A stretch of 64,000 nucleotides of DNA from Rhynchopus sp. YZ270_cl-10 (taxonomy: Eukaryota; Euglenozoa; Diplonemea; Diplonemida; Diplonemidae): assembly GCA_964035575.1 (NCBI GenBank), contig OZ037913.1, positions 682,001 through 746,000 of the forward strand, in the 5' to 3' direction. The translations under genes and the position numbers were made by a program. Within the stretch, counting starts at the first letter, position 1; each line of letters starts with the position of its first letter. The notes under the pieces are model-generated. The model saw only the letters and a list, made by a program, of their open reading frames with translations. It did no database searches and was not told the DNA's origin. Positions 1 through 11,289 of this stretch are shown here, piece after piece.

Positions 1-2
1 TC

Positions 3-1100
3 GCGGATCTGGCGCGGACGATGCGGGCCCTGGATAAGGAAGTCGCCCGCCACACCGGCGTCCAGGGGCCAGGGCAGGTGACGCGGTTGGCGATTGTGTC
101 CGCCATCCTCGTCCTCCTCAAGGCGGAGGTGACGGAGGCGAACAGCGCGATGTTCTCAGAGGGCCAGCGCATGTCCCTCACGCGCCTGGTCGGCACCCTC
201 ACGGTGCTGTCCACGGTGCTGGGGGACCCCGAGACCCGGTCCCGCCTCAGCGGTTCCCGCCCCCCCGCCACCACCGCCGAGACGCCGGTTTTGCCTCAAC
301 GTGAGGACAGCCCGGAGGCGTCCATCCCGCGCGAGCAGCAGCCGCAGCAGCCGCAGCAGACGCAGCCGGCGGCGGACAACGCGCGGATCGCGCAGCTGGA
401 GGCTGCGATGATGGAGTTGGCGGCAGCGAAGCGGGAGGGGGACGCGCGGCACGAGCTCCTGTGCCAGCAGCTCAACGCGGTCAGGGACGGTGGTGCGCCT
501 CCTCCGGCAGCTGCAGCATCGGACTTCCTGGCGCAGTTACGGGCGGCGATCGGCACCGGGGCAGCGGCGCCTATGCAGGTGGAACAGCCGGTTATGGGGA
601 CGGACGTGGACGTGGTGGCACGCAACCCGAGACACTGGGTGGATTTTTGCGCCGACGCCGACCACTGCGCCGACGCTCTGGTGCAGGCCCTGAAGAGGCG
701 CCTGCCTACCGAGGCCGGCGACGCGCAGGACGGGGCCCGCTTCGCCGTTGATGTGGTGGGTCTGTTGCTGCAGCAAGCTCCCTTGGAGGCGGTGCTGAGA
801 AAGCTCGATGACAGTATCTCCTTCTGGCAGTTGAGGGCGAGTTGTGGGAGGTCGGGTGCGGTCGCCTTCCGCGACAAGGTCTGGACGGCGGATGTCGTGC
901 CGAAGGACCGGCAGGCGGCGGTGGCGGCGGCGCACGCAGCAGGGCGTGGTGCGAAGTCCGGGCACGGGGGTGGCCGGGCCGGGCAGGCGTACGGGGGTGG
1001 CAACGGGGGAGGCCAGGCCGCGCAGCCGTACGCGCCGGGAAACGGTGGTGGCAGAGGCCGAGGCGGGGGAGGGCATTGGCGCGGTGGTCAACGCAAGTGA
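3..1100 (+). CDS. gag-like protein of YR retroelement, copy 1 (5' part outside window)
   Basis: The frame enters from the window edge and ends at 1100. It matches the second copy's gag-like frame at an offset of 5,803 bp. The protein has an alpha-helical N-terminal half, a Gln/Pro-rich linker and a C-terminal Gly/Arg-rich tail, and no CCHC zinc knuckle is visible. Assignment as gag rests on position upstream of YR and RT and on the nucleic-acid-binding style of the tail, not on a recognised domain. A C/T-rich tract at about 1128-1200 separates it from the YR frame. Confidence 0.6.
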   Translation, partial: ADLARTMRALDKEVARHTGVQGPGQVTRLAIVSAILVLLKAEVTEANSAMFSEGQRMSLTRLVGTLTVLSTVLGDPETRSRLSGSRPPATTAETPVLPQREDSPEASIPREQQPQQPQQTQPAADNARIAQLEAAMMELAAAKREGDARHELLCQQLNAVRDGGAPPPAAAASDFLAQLRAAIGTGAAAPMQVEQPVMGTDVDVVARNPRHWVDFCADADHCADALVQALKRRLPTEAGDAQDGARFAVDVVGLLLQQAPLEAVLRKLDDSISFWQLRASCGRSGAVAFRDKVWTADVVPKDRQAAVAAAHAAGRGAKSGHGGGRAGQAYGGGNGGGQAAQPYAPGNGGGRGRGGGGHWRGGQRK

Positions 1101-1235
1101 CGAGAGCAGGCGGTAGCGCGCGTTACGCTCTCCCTCCCACCACCCTCCCCCCCCTCTCCCCCCCCTCTTGTTTTTTCTTCCCCCCCCCCACGGCCCTCCC
1201 CGCCAAAACACACATCCGCCGAGTTTTCTTCCGAA

Positions 1236-2231
1236 ATGCTGCTTCAGGCTTTGCGCAAGCCGAAGAAGGGTCTCGGGGTGGCGAGGAGGAAGGAGGTGGA
1301 CGACTGCGTGTTCCGCCTCCGCGACGGCAAGCAGGCCGCGCGCGCTTTGGCCCATCTTGTCCCGTGGGACCAAGCGCACACTTTCGACGTGGGGCCCCGA
1401 GCAGCAGGCACCCGCGACTGGCTGCTCCGAGCGTTCCGGCAGTTCGCCGAAGGGGAGACCGAGACCACGCCTCCCGACCAGACGTTGATTCGGTTCGTCT
1501 GGGGTCGCCTGCGCGGAGCGTCGTCCCTCTCCGTGGCCGACTACTGCGGGCGGCTGCTGAAGGCACTGGCGGCCGAGGGGGAGACGGGATACCGCACGCG
1601 CCGGGTGCTGGCGGTGAAGCGCGCGCTGACGCGTTTCGGGACGTTGCTGAGGCCGAGTCAGGCGCCGCCGGTAGACGTGGACGCGGTGATGGACGTGGTC
1701 GAGGCTTTCGGTCGCGAGGGGGCCGAGCGCGAACGGGCGTTTGTGGCCTTGGTGTGGATGGCACGGGCGCGTATGGCGGACGCACGATACCTGCTGGTGC
1801 GCGACCTGGTGGAGGTGACCGACGAGGGCGCGACGGGGCTGGAAGTCGCCCTGAAGGAGAAGCAGCAGAAGAGCTGGACACCCGTGGTGTATTTGCCACC
1901 CGGGACGCTTACCCAATACGTGGTGGAATGGGCACGCGCGCGTCGCTTGGCGGAAGGACAGGACGCGCCGTTGTTTGCAGTGACCGAGACGCAGTACCAG
2001 CGCCTCATGCGTCGGGTGGTGGGGGCTCTGCCGGCAGGGTCCTGGGCGCACTCGCTTCGCAGGGGGTCAGCGCAGGCCCTGCAATCCTGGGGGATGAGCG
2101 TGGACGGACTGAGGGACGCGCTGCGCCACGCGTCATCCAGAACGACGGTGCGTTACCTCATGCGTACGGCGCCCGAGGCTCGCAGGAAGGCACGCTCGAC
2201 GCTGGACGTCCTGCAGGAGCGGCCGCTGTAG
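1236..2231 (+). CDS. Tyrosine recombinase of YR retroelement, copy 1
   Basis: This 331-residue protein has the hallmarks of the tyrosine recombinase/phage-integrase catalytic domain in its C-terminal half. There is an Arg-containing box around ARMADARYLLVRDL, a Lys in KEKQQK, the HxxR box in AHSLRRG, then an LRHASS box and a Tyr in TTVRYL. The enzyme would integrate the circular DNA form, replacing the DDE integrase of LTR elements. It is in the same frame as gag but separated by a pyrimidine-rich spacer. An AG follows that tract at 1222-1223, just before the start codon, as it does for host genes here. It looks whole. Confidence 0.85.
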   Translation: MLLQALRKPKKGLGVARRKEVDDCVFRLRDGKQAARALAHLVPWDQAHTFDVGPRAAGTRDWLLRAFRQFAEGETETTPPDQTLIRFVWGRLRGASSLSVADYCGRLLKALAAEGETGYRTRRVLAVKRALTRFGTLLRPSQAPPVDVDAVMDVVEAFGREGAERERAFVALVWMARARMADARYLLVRDLVEVTDEGATGLEVALKEKQQKSWTPVVYLPPGTLTQYVVEWARARRLAEGQDAPLFAVTETQYQRLMRRVVGALPAGSWAHSLRRGSAQALQSWGMSVDGLRDALRHASSRTTVRYLMRTAPEARRKARSTLDVLQERPL

Positions 2232-3937
2232 GTTGGTTGTTCCGGGGGTTGGACGGGTACCCGTTGGGGGAGTATGTGCGTGACGAGGGGGATGACGTGG
2301 TGGAGGCGGATGTTGAGACGTCTGCGGCGCCTCCGCATGTGCTCTTGGATGATGTCGCTGGGGTCTGGGGTGGCCCATCTGGGGTGAAGCGGCAGGTGCT
2401 TGACTCATTCCCGGCGGGTCTGATTGATTTGGGGGCGCTCCGCCGACTGGTACCGGCGAAGGCCAGGTTGTTCGCAATGCTTGACGACATTGCGACTTTC
2501 CGTGCGCAGCTGACGGGGTCTGGGGTGTCGATGCCGGGCCCGCCCTCCAAGCTCCAGGACGGCATGTTGGCGGCGTGCGTGGGTAGTGGGATTTTGCGCA
2601 CGGAGAAGCGAGCTTTCCCGTCGGTGTGTGGGCTGTCTGTGTTTCCGCTGGCGAAGACGAACGGCAAGATGCGTCTCATCGTTGACGCACGGCCGTTGAA
2701 CACGGCGATGCACTCCCCGCCAAAGTTCAGCCTCCCTACACCATACGAGCTGTCGGAACTCATCCTACGCGGGGGCGCTACGCATGCAGTCGTGGCGGAT
2801 TTTAAAGGGTTTTTCTGGCAATTCCCTTTGTCCGCGGAGGTGGGGCAGTTTTTTGGTGTGCGGCAGGGTGCGCGTCGCATGCAGCTTACCCGCATGGCGA
2901 TGGGGTGGTCGTGGGCGGCGGTGATTGCGCAGGAGACGTCGCTGGGGCTTCTCGGGGATATGGCGGGTGTGTGTGCTGCTGCGTGGATAGACGACAACCT
3001 CATTTTGGGGAAGTCGGCGGGTGAGGCGTCTGCGCGGCTTCGGGGGTTCCTGCGCAGAGCGGACGAAGTTGGCGCTGAGGTGAACCGCGAGAAGTCGACG
3101 CTCACTCCGGTACAGGTGTGTACCTACGCAGGGATTGAGTGGGATTTGCGGGGGCGCAGAATGCGGCTGCCGGGGGAGTGGCGTCGGAAGGCCCGTGTCG
3201 TGATGGACGTATTGCTGTCGGCGTCGGGTCCCTCGCTGCGCGAAGTGTGGAAAGGTATCGGGGCCGTCATCTGGGCGACGTATGCGATGGGGGACCGGTT
3301 CTGCGGGGTGCCGGACATGTTGGCGTGGATTCGTGCGCGGGGCGCCGAGGTGTCTGCGGGCGCGATTGACTGGGACGACCAGGTGCAGATCTCTGCGGGC
3401 ATGCGGACGGACTTGCGTGTGTTTGTGGAGCGGCGATTGGTGCCGGATGTGTGGCGCGTCCCCAGGTGGAAGCTGTCGCCGGAGGAGGGGTGTGACACGG
3501 TGGTGTGGTCGGACGCGTGCCCCGAGGGGTGGGGGTTTATTGTGCGGACGCTTGCTGGCGGGCGCGCTTTCAGGAAGTGGGGCACGTGGTCCACGGTCGA
3601 GGATATTTTCATTTTGGAGTTGCGGGCGATGGCCTGGGGCGTGCTGCATGCTGTACGTGGTGGCGCCCGCAGGATTTTGGTGGTGGGGGACAACGCCGCG
3701 GTGGTTGCTGTGCTGGAGAAGGGCCACTGTGCAGTCAGGTTAGGGAACACGGTCTTGGAGCGCCTGTTTCGGGTCACTGACGGGGCGGGTGCGGGCATGT
3801 TGTCGCGCTGGATCGCGACGGACCGTATGCCGGCGGACGAGCTGTCGCGCTGGGGTACCGCTGGGCAGGACTGGGCCGACCCCCCGTCGGACGGCGTGGT
3901 GGTCGACGGTGGCGGTTTTATGTGGTCGGACGAGTGA
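2231..3937 (+). CDS. Reverse transcriptase-RNase H of YR retroelement, copy 1
   Basis: The frame is open well upstream of this point and overlaps YR in another frame; the recognisable polymerase begins after the YR stop. RT features include a KMRLIVDARPLN fingers motif, a DFKGFFWQFPL block and WIDD as the catalytic box in place of YxDD. RNase H follows, with acidic residues in WSDACPEGWGF, LELRAM, VVGDN and near the end in ATDRMPADEL. No chromodomain, aspartic protease or methyltransferase domain is seen. How this frame is translated (reinitiation, frameshift or processing) is not visible. It looks whole. Confidence 0.85.
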   Translation, partial: GWLFRGLDGYPLGEYVRDEGDDVVEADVETSAAPPHVLLDDVAGVWGGPSGVKRQVLDSFPAGLIDLGALRRLVPAKARLFAMLDDIATFRAQLTGSGVSMPGPPSKLQDGMLAACVGSGILRTEKRAFPSVCGLSVFPLAKTNGKMRLIVDARPLNTAMHSPPKFSLPTPYELSELILRGGATHAVVADFKGFFWQFPLSAEVGQFFGVRQGARRMQLTRMAMGWSWAAVIAQETSLGLLGDMAGVCAAAWIDDNLILGKSAGEASARLRGFLRRADEVGAEVNREKSTLTPVQVCTYAGIEWDLRGRRMRLPGEWRRKARVVMDVLLSASGPSLREVWKGIGAVIWATYAMGDRFCGVPDMLAWIRARGAEVSAGAIDWDDQVQISAGMRTDLRVFVERRLVPDVWRVPRWKLSPEEGCDTVVWSDACPEGWGFIVRTLAGGRAFRKWGTWSTVEDIFILELRAMAWGVLHAVRGGARRILVVGDNAAVVAVLEKGHCAVRLGNTVLERLFRVTDGAGAGMLSRWIATDRMPADELSRWGTAGQDWADPPSDGVVVDGGGFMWSDE

Positions 3938-4219
3938 TGTCCTTAGATTATTCTTATTTTAGATTGCCTTCTGTTTTTTCTTCCAGCTTTTCATTAAAGC
4001 TGTTTCCCTGCCCTGTTTTTTGTCCGCTGTTTTTTTTGCAGTGGCTTTTGGTTTTATTTCTGGATGCCTGCGCCCGCTGAGGCTTGGTGTCGTATCATTG
4101 GTTTTTTGTTCACTCCGCCTTTTTTCTGGGCCCTCGGGGGTCCTGTGTTTTTGTTTGTAGTTGGGATGGATGCTCTCGTGGCCTACGGGTTTAAATATTC
4201 TACGTGACGGTGTCAGGAG
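3938..4219 (+). other. 3' untranslated tail of retroelement copy 1
   Basis: About 280 bp of T-rich, non-coding sequence lies between the RT/RNase H stop and the first flanking repeat unit. The same tail recurs at 9741-10024, differing by a slightly longer T run. No coding potential is seen. Confidence 0.7.
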
Positions 4220-4727
4220 GTTGTTTCGGCTTCCACATTCGCCCCCCTCATCGTAGCGCCTATTTCGAGATTAAAGTATCCCCCTTCCCTCCTCTCCGTT
4301 TTCATCATTGCTGTTCGCCCTTCGCGGGTCTTTTAGGTACTCTCTATCTATCTCAGATCTCCCTGAAACACGCTTTAGCGGAGCAGCTTCGCTGCGTGTT
4401 GGGAGATCTTTGATAGAGACTACCGTCCTTTTGATTTGACATGGCACGCACACTGCTATTTGGCAGAATATTTATTTGATTTTCCTCAGGCTTTGTCCTG
4501 GTTGGCCGGGGTCCGTTTATGTTTCAGTCTCTACCCTCACCAAATCACCACACCATCTTCATCAGATTTTTTGTTGGAATTTGTTTTGGGTTGTTTCGGC
4601 TTCCACATTCGCCCCCCTCATCGTAGCGCCTATTTCGAGATTAAAGTATCCCCCTTCCCTCCTCTCCGTTTTCATCATTGCTGTTCGCCCTTCGCGGGTC
4701 TTTTAGGTACTCTCTATCTATCTCAGA

Positions 4728-4803
<76 letters not shown>

Positions 4804-5163
4804 ACACGCTTTAGCGGAGCAGCTTCGCTGCGTGTTGGGAGATCTTTGATAGAGACTACCGTCCTTTTGATTTGACATGGCACGCACACTGCTATTTGGC
4901 AGAATATTTATTTGATTTTCCTCAGGCTTTGTCCTGGTTGGCCGGGGTCCGTTTATGTTTCAGTCTCTACCCTCACCAAATCACCACACCATCTTCATCA
5001 GATTTTTTGTTGGAATTTGTTTTGGGTTGTTTCGGCTTCCACATTCGCCCCCCTCATCGTAGCGCCTATTTCGAGATAAAAGTATCCCCCTTCCCTCCTC
5101 TCCGTTTTCATCATTGCTGTTCGCCCTTCGCGGGTCTTTTAGGTACTCTCTATCTATCTCAGA

Positions 5164-5245
<82 letters not shown>

Positions 5246-5500
5246 ACACGCTTTAGCGGAGCAGCTTCGCTGCGTGTTGGGAGATCTTTGATAGAGACTA
5301 CCGTCCTTTTGATTTGACATGGCACGCACACTGCTATTTGGCAGAATATTTATTTGATTTTCCTCAGGCTTTGTCCTGGTTGGCCGGGGTCCGTTTATGT
5401 TTCAGTCTCTACCCTCACCAAATCACCACACCATCTTCATCAGATTTTTTGTTGGAATTTGTTTTGGGTTGTTTCGGCTTCCACATTCGCCCCCCTCATC
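4220..5500 (+). repeat. Tandem flanking repeats between retroelement copies
   Basis: Units start at 4220, 4590 and 5026, and a 33-bp partial unit at 5468-5500 runs into the 5' leader of copy 2. Each unit starts GTTGTTTCGGCTTCCAC and contains a conserved core (AGCGGAGCAGCTTCGCT, nearly self-complementary). Unit 1 (370 bp) lacks the CT tract. Units 2 and 3 (436 and 442 bp) carry (CT)n at about 4733-4800 and 5169-5242. Repeats that bracket the body and are partly reused at the next copy resemble the split direct repeats of PAT/Ngaro-type YR elements, but also fit a simple tandem satellite. Confidence 0.85.
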
Positions 5501-5649
5501 TTTTTGTTCCCCCACACACGATTCTTCGCTTCGCATCCATCTTCTCGTCCCCTTCCAAGCCACCTAGACGTCTCGGTAGTGTGCAGCCTGCTGGGACATA
5601 TACACCACCTTCGACTCCGCCTTCTCCACCCAGTGCACCCCTCGACGCT

Positions 5650-6903
5650 ATGGCCACAGCACACATCACCGATTGTGCTACGCTGTTGGCGGCGTTCGAG
5701 GCGCAGACGACGAGCCAGCACGACTGGTCGCCTCCGGATGCGGCCCTGCGTGCGCTGGGCGTGGAAGAGGGCTCCCCTGCGCTGGTGGGACGCAAGATCC
5801 AGTTCGCGGATCTGGCGCGGACGATGCGGGCCCTGGATAAGGAAGTCGCCCGCCACACCGGCGTCCAGGGGCCAGGGCAGGTGACGCGGTTGGCGATTGT
5901 GTCCGCCATCCTCGTCCTCCTCAAGGCGGAGGTGACGGAGGCGAACAGCGCGATGTTCTCAGAGGGCCAGCGCATGTCCCTCACGCGCCTGGTCGGCACC
6001 CTCACGGTGCTGTCCACGGTGCTGGGGGACCCCGAGACCCGGTCCCGCCTCAGCGGTTCCCGCCCCCCCGCCACCACCGCCGAGACGCCGGTTTTGCCTC
6101 AACGTGAGGACAGCCCGGAGGCGTCCATCCCGCGCGAGCAGCAGCCGCAGCAGCCGCAGCAGACGCAGCCGGCGGCGGACAACGCGCGGATCGCGCAGCT
6201 GGAGGCTGCGATGATGGAGTTGGCGGCAGCGAAGCGGGAGGGGGACGCGCGGCACGAGCTCCTGTGCCAGCAGCTCAACGCGGTCAGGGACGGTGGTGCG
6301 CCTCCTCCGGCAGCTGCAGCATCGGACTTCCTGGCGCAGTTACGGGCGGCGATCGGCACCGGGGCAGCGGCGCCTATGCAGGTGGAACAGCCGGTTATGG
6401 GGACGGACGTGGACGTGGTGGCACGCAACCCGAGACACTGGGTGGATTTTTGCGCCGACGCCGACCACTGCGCCGACGCTCTGGTGCAGGCCCTGAAGAG
6501 GCGCCTGCCTACCGAGGCCGGCGACGCGCAGGACGGGGCCCGCTTCGCCGTTGATGTGGTGGGTCTGTTGCTGCAGCAAGCTCCCTTGGAGGCGGTGCTG
6601 AGAAAGCTCGATGACAGTATCTCCTTCTGGCAGTTGAGGGCGAGTTGTGGGAGGTCGGGTGCGGTCGCCTTCCGCGACAAGGTCTGGACGGCGGATGTCG
6701 TGCCGAAGGACCGGCAGGCGGCGGTGGCGGCGGCGCACGCAGCAGGGCGTGGTGCGAAGTCCGGGCACGGGGGTGGCCGGGCCGGGCAGGCGTACGGGGG
6801 TGGCAACGGGGGAGGCCAGGCCGCGCAGCCGTACGCGCCGGGAAACGGTGGTGGCAGAGGCCGAGGCGGGGGAGGGCATTGGCGCGGTGGTCAACGCAAG
6901 TGA
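5650..6903 (+). CDS. gag-like protein of YR retroelement, copy 2
   Basis: The protein has 417 residues, starting at MATAHITDCATLL. An in-frame open stretch extends upstream to 5314 but is made of flanking repeat and leader, so the Met at 5650 is preferred. The first 190 residues are helix-rich. A Gln/Pro-rich linker follows, then a helical block ending near residue 360, then a Gly/Arg-rich tail suited to RNA binding. No CCHC finger is present. Function is inferred from position in the element. Confidence 0.65.
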   Translation: MATAHITDCATLLAAFEAQTTSQHDWSPPDAALRALGVEEGSPALVGRKIQFADLARTMRALDKEVARHTGVQGPGQVTRLAIVSAILVLLKAEVTEANSAMFSEGQRMSLTRLVGTLTVLSTVLGDPETRSRLSGSRPPATTAETPVLPQREDSPEASIPREQQPQQPQQTQPAADNARIAQLEAAMMELAAAKREGDARHELLCQQLNAVRDGGAPPPAAAASDFLAQLRAAIGTGAAAPMQVEQPVMGTDVDVVARNPRHWVDFCADADHCADALVQALKRRLPTEAGDAQDGARFAVDVVGLLLQQAPLEAVLRKLDDSISFWQLRASCGRSGAVAFRDKVWTADVVPKDRQAAVAAAHAAGRGAKSGHGGGRAGQAYGGGNGGGQAAQPYAPGNGGGRGRGGGGHWRGGQRK

Positions 6904-7038
6904 CGAGAGCAGGCGGTAGCGCGCGTTACGCTCTCCCTCCCACCACCCTCCCCCCCCTCTCCCCCCCCTCTTGTTTTTTCTTCCCCCCCCCCACGGCCCT
7001 CCCCGCCAAAACACACATCCGCCGAGTTTTCTTCCGAA

Positions 7039-8034
7039 ATGCTGCTTCAGGCTTTGCGCAAGCCGAAGAAGGGTCTCGGGGTGGCGAGGAGGAAGGAGGT
7101 GGACGACTGCGTGTTCCGCCTCCGCGACGGCAAGCAGGCCGCGCGCGCTTTGGCCCATCTTGTCCCGTGGGACCAAGCGCACACTTTCGACGTGGGGCCC
7201 CGAGCAGCAGGCACCCGCGACTGGCTGCTCCGAGCGTTCCGGCAGTTCGCCGAAGGGGAGACCGAGACCACGCCTCCCGACCAGACGTTGATTCGGTTCG
7301 TCTGGGGTCGCCTGCGCGGAGCGTCGTCCCTCTCCGTGGCCGACTACTGCGGGCGGCTGCTGAAGGCACTGGCGGCCGAGGGGGAGACGGGATACCGCAC
7401 GCGCCGGGTGCTGGCGGTGAAGCGCGCGCTGACGCGTTTCGGGACGTTGCTGAGGCCGAGTCAGGCGCCGCCGGTAGACGTGGACGCGGTGATGGACGTG
7501 GTCGAGGCTTTCGGTCGCGAGGGGGCCGAGCGCGAACGGGCGTTTGTGGCCTTGGTGTGGATGGCACGGGCGCGTATGGCGGACGCACGATACCTGCTGG
7601 TGCGCGACCTGGTGGAGGTGACCGACGAGGGCGCGACGGGGCTGGAAGTCGCCCTGAAGGAGAAGCAGCAGAAGAGCTGGACACCCGTGGTGTATTTGCC
7701 ACCCGGGACGCTTACCCAATACGTGGTGGAATGGGCACGCGCGCGTCGCTTGGCGGAAGGACAGGACGCGCCGTTGTTTGCAGTGACCGAGACGCAGTAC
7801 CAGCGCCTCATGCGTCGGGTGGTGGGGGCTCTGCCGGCAGGGTCCTGGGCGCACTCGCTTCGCAGGGGGTCAGCGCAGGCCCTGCAATCCTGGGGGATGA
7901 GCGTGGACGGACTGAGGGACGCGCTGCGCCACGCGTCATCCAGAACGACGGTGCGTTACCTCATGCGTACGGCGCCCGAGGCTCGCAGGAAGGCACGCTC
8001 GACGCTGGACGTCCTGCAGGAGCGGCCGCTGTAG
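7039..8034 (+). CDS. Tyrosine recombinase of YR retroelement, copy 2
   Basis: Identical in predicted sequence to the copy 1 YR (331 residues), with the same HSLRRG, LRHASS and VRYL boxes that define the tyrosine recombinase fold. It follows gag after a C/T-rich spacer of about 135 bp and precedes RT/RNase H, the order that distinguishes this element from DIRS1 and Ngaro. It looks whole. Confidence 0.85.
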   Translation: MLLQALRKPKKGLGVARRKEVDDCVFRLRDGKQAARALAHLVPWDQAHTFDVGPRAAGTRDWLLRAFRQFAEGETETTPPDQTLIRFVWGRLRGASSLSVADYCGRLLKALAAEGETGYRTRRVLAVKRALTRFGTLLRPSQAPPVDVDAVMDVVEAFGREGAERERAFVALVWMARARMADARYLLVRDLVEVTDEGATGLEVALKEKQQKSWTPVVYLPPGTLTQYVVEWARARRLAEGQDAPLFAVTETQYQRLMRRVVGALPAGSWAHSLRRGSAQALQSWGMSVDGLRDALRHASSRTTVRYLMRTAPEARRKARSTLDVLQERPL

Positions 8035-9740
8035 GTTGGTTGTTCCGGGGGTTGGACGGGTACCCGTTGGGGGAGTATGTGCGTGACGAGGGGGATGACG
8101 TGGTGGAGGCGGATGTTGAGACGTCTGCGGCGCCTCCGCATGTGCTCTTGGATGATGTCGCTGGGGTCTGGGGTGGCCCATCTGGGGTGAAGCGGCAGGT
8201 GCTTGACTCATTCCCGGCGGGTCTGATTGATTTGGGGGCGCTCCGCCGACTGGTACCGGCGAAGGCCAGGTTGTTCGCAATGCTTGACGACATTGCGACT
8301 TTCCGTGCGCAGCTGACGGGGTCTGGGGTGTCGATGCCGGGCCCGCCCTCCAAGCTCCAGGACGGCATGTTGGCGGCGTGCGTGGGTAGTGGGATTTTGC
8401 GCACGGAGAAGCGAGCTTTCCCGTCGGTGTGTGGGCTGTCTGTGTTTCCGCTGGCGAAGACGAACGGCAAGATGCGTCTCATCGTTGACGCACGGCCGTT
8501 GAACACGGCGATGCACTCCCCGCCAAAGTTCAGCCTCCCTACACCATACGAGCTGTCGGAACTCATCCTACGCGGGGGCGCTACGCATGCAGTCGTGGCG
8601 GATTTTAAAGGGTTTTTCTGGCAATTCCCTTTGTCCGCGGAGGTGGGGCAGTTTTTTGGTGTGCGGCAGGGTGCGCGTCGCATGCAGCTTACCCGCATGG
8701 CGATGGGGTGGTCGTGGGCGGCGGTGATTGCGCAGGAGACGTCGCTGGGGCTTCTCGGGGATATGGCGGGTGTGTGTGCTGCTGCGTGGATAGACGACAA
8801 CCTCATTTTGGGGAAGTCGGCGGGTGAGGCGTCTGCGCGGCTTCGGGGGTTCCTGCGCAGAGCGGACGAAGTTGGCGCTGAGGTGAACCGCGAGAAGTCG
8901 ACGCTCACTCCGGTACAGGTGTGTACCTACGCAGGGATTGAGTGGGATTTGCGGGGGCGCAGAATGCGGCTGCCGGGGGAGTGGCGTCGGAAGGCCCGTG
9001 TCGTGATGGACGTATTGCTGTCGGCGTCGGGTCCCTCGCTGCGCGAAGTGTGGAAAGGTATCGGGGCCGTCATCTGGGCGACGTATGCGATGGGGGACCG
9101 GTTCTGCGGGGTGCCGGACATGTTGGCGTGGATTCGTGCGCGGGGCGCCGAGGTGTCTGCGGGCGCGATTGACTGGGACGACCAGGTGCAGATCTCTGCG
9201 GGCATGCGGACGGACTTGCGTGTGTTTGTGGAGCGGCGATTGGTGCCGGATGTGTGGCGCGTCCCCAGGTGGAAGCTGTCGCCGGAGGAGGGGTGTGACA
9301 CGGTGGTGTGGTCGGACGCGTGCCCCGAGGGGTGGGGGTTTATTGTGCGGACGCTTGCTGGCGGGCGCGCTTTCAGGAAGTGGGGCACGTGGTCCACGGT
9401 CGAGGATATTTTCATTTTGGAGTTGCGGGCGATGGCCTGGGGCGTGCTGCATGCTGTACGTGGTGGCGCCCGCAGGATTTTGGTGGTGGGGGACAACGCC
9501 GCGGTGGTTGCTGTGCTGGAGAAGGGCCACTGTGCAGTCAGGTTAGGGAACACGGTCTTGGAGCGCCTGTTTCGGGTCACTGACGGGGCGGGTGCGGGCA
9601 TGTTGTCGCGCTGGATCGCGACGGACCGTATGCCGGCGGACGAGCTGTCGCGCTGGGGTACCGCTGGGCAGGACTGGGCCGACCCCCCGTCGGACGGCGT
9701 GGTGGTCGACGGTGGCGGTTTTATGTGGTCGGACGAGTGA
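8034..9740 (+). CDS. Reverse transcriptase-RNase H of YR retroelement, copy 2
   Basis: Same domains as copy 1: RT fingers (KMRLIVDARPLN), DFKGFFWQFPL, WIDD catalytic box, then RNase H with WSDACPEGWGF, LELRAM and VVGDN. The open frame continues upstream across the YR and gag regions (from about 6645), but that upstream part is low-complexity Arg/Gly-rich and probably non-coding. It would copy the element RNA and remove the template strand. It looks whole. Confidence 0.85.
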   Translation, partial: GWLFRGLDGYPLGEYVRDEGDDVVEADVETSAAPPHVLLDDVAGVWGGPSGVKRQVLDSFPAGLIDLGALRRLVPAKARLFAMLDDIATFRAQLTGSGVSMPGPPSKLQDGMLAACVGSGILRTEKRAFPSVCGLSVFPLAKTNGKMRLIVDARPLNTAMHSPPKFSLPTPYELSELILRGGATHAVVADFKGFFWQFPLSAEVGQFFGVRQGARRMQLTRMAMGWSWAAVIAQETSLGLLGDMAGVCAAAWIDDNLILGKSAGEASARLRGFLRRADEVGAEVNREKSTLTPVQVCTYAGIEWDLRGRRMRLPGEWRRKARVVMDVLLSASGPSLREVWKGIGAVIWATYAMGDRFCGVPDMLAWIRARGAEVSAGAIDWDDQVQISAGMRTDLRVFVERRLVPDVWRVPRWKLSPEEGCDTVVWSDACPEGWGFIVRTLAGGRAFRKWGTWSTVEDIFILELRAMAWGVLHAVRGGARRILVVGDNAAVVAVLEKGHCAVRLGNTVLERLFRVTDGAGAGMLSRWIATDRMPADELSRWGTAGQDWADPPSDGVVVDGGGFMWSDE

Positions 9741-10024
9741 TGTCCTTAGATTATTCTTATTTTAGATTGCCTTCTGTTTTTTCTTCCAGCTTTTCATTAA
9801 AGCTGTTTCCCTGCCCTGTTTTTTGTCCGCTGTTTTTTTTTTGCAGTGGCTTTTGGTTTTATTTCTGGATGCCTGCGCCCGCTGAGGCTTGGTGTCGTAT
9901 CATTGGTTTTTTGTTCACTCCGCCTTTTTTCTGGGCCCTCGGGGGTCCTGTGTTTTTGTTTGTAGTTGGGATGGATGCTCTCGTGGCCTACGGGTTTAAA
10001 TATTCTACGTGACGGTGTCAGGAG

Positions 10025-11161
<1,137 letters not shown>

Positions 11162-11289
11162 ACAAAAGATGCTTCGTAAATTTTACGAATACTCATTGAT
11201 AACTCAATGAGCAACTCCTCGATGCTACACTTTTCCCCTAACACATCCAATTACAACAAACCACAGGGGTTTTTACATGAAGGAAACCC

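Larger units (their letters stand above)
1..5467 (+). mobile_element. YR retrotransposon copy 1 (VIPER/DIRS-like), left end outside window
   Basis: This is the right-hand portion of a tyrosine-recombinase (DIRS order) retroelement. It carries a gag-like frame, a YR and an RT/RNase H in that order, followed by a 3' tail and three tandem repeat units up to the second copy. Canonical DIRS and Ngaro elements place YR after RT. YR before RT is the order known for trypanosomatid VIPER, so a VIPER-like affiliation is likely. The visible coding part is predicted to be identical to copy 2 and looks whole, so insertion or duplication was very recent. It is a retroelement fossil or possibly still-active copy; activity cannot be judged from sequence alone. 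Confidence 0.85.

Noticed and set aside
537-2051. Long minus-strand frames opposite the retroelement
   Set aside because: Compositional shadows of GC-rich coding on the other strand, with no recognisable domain.
842-2230. Upstream part of the long RT frame as coding sequence
   Set aside because: The frame is open, but the translation is Arg/Gly-rich low complexity antagonistic to the gag and YR frames; it is taken as a GC-driven shadow.
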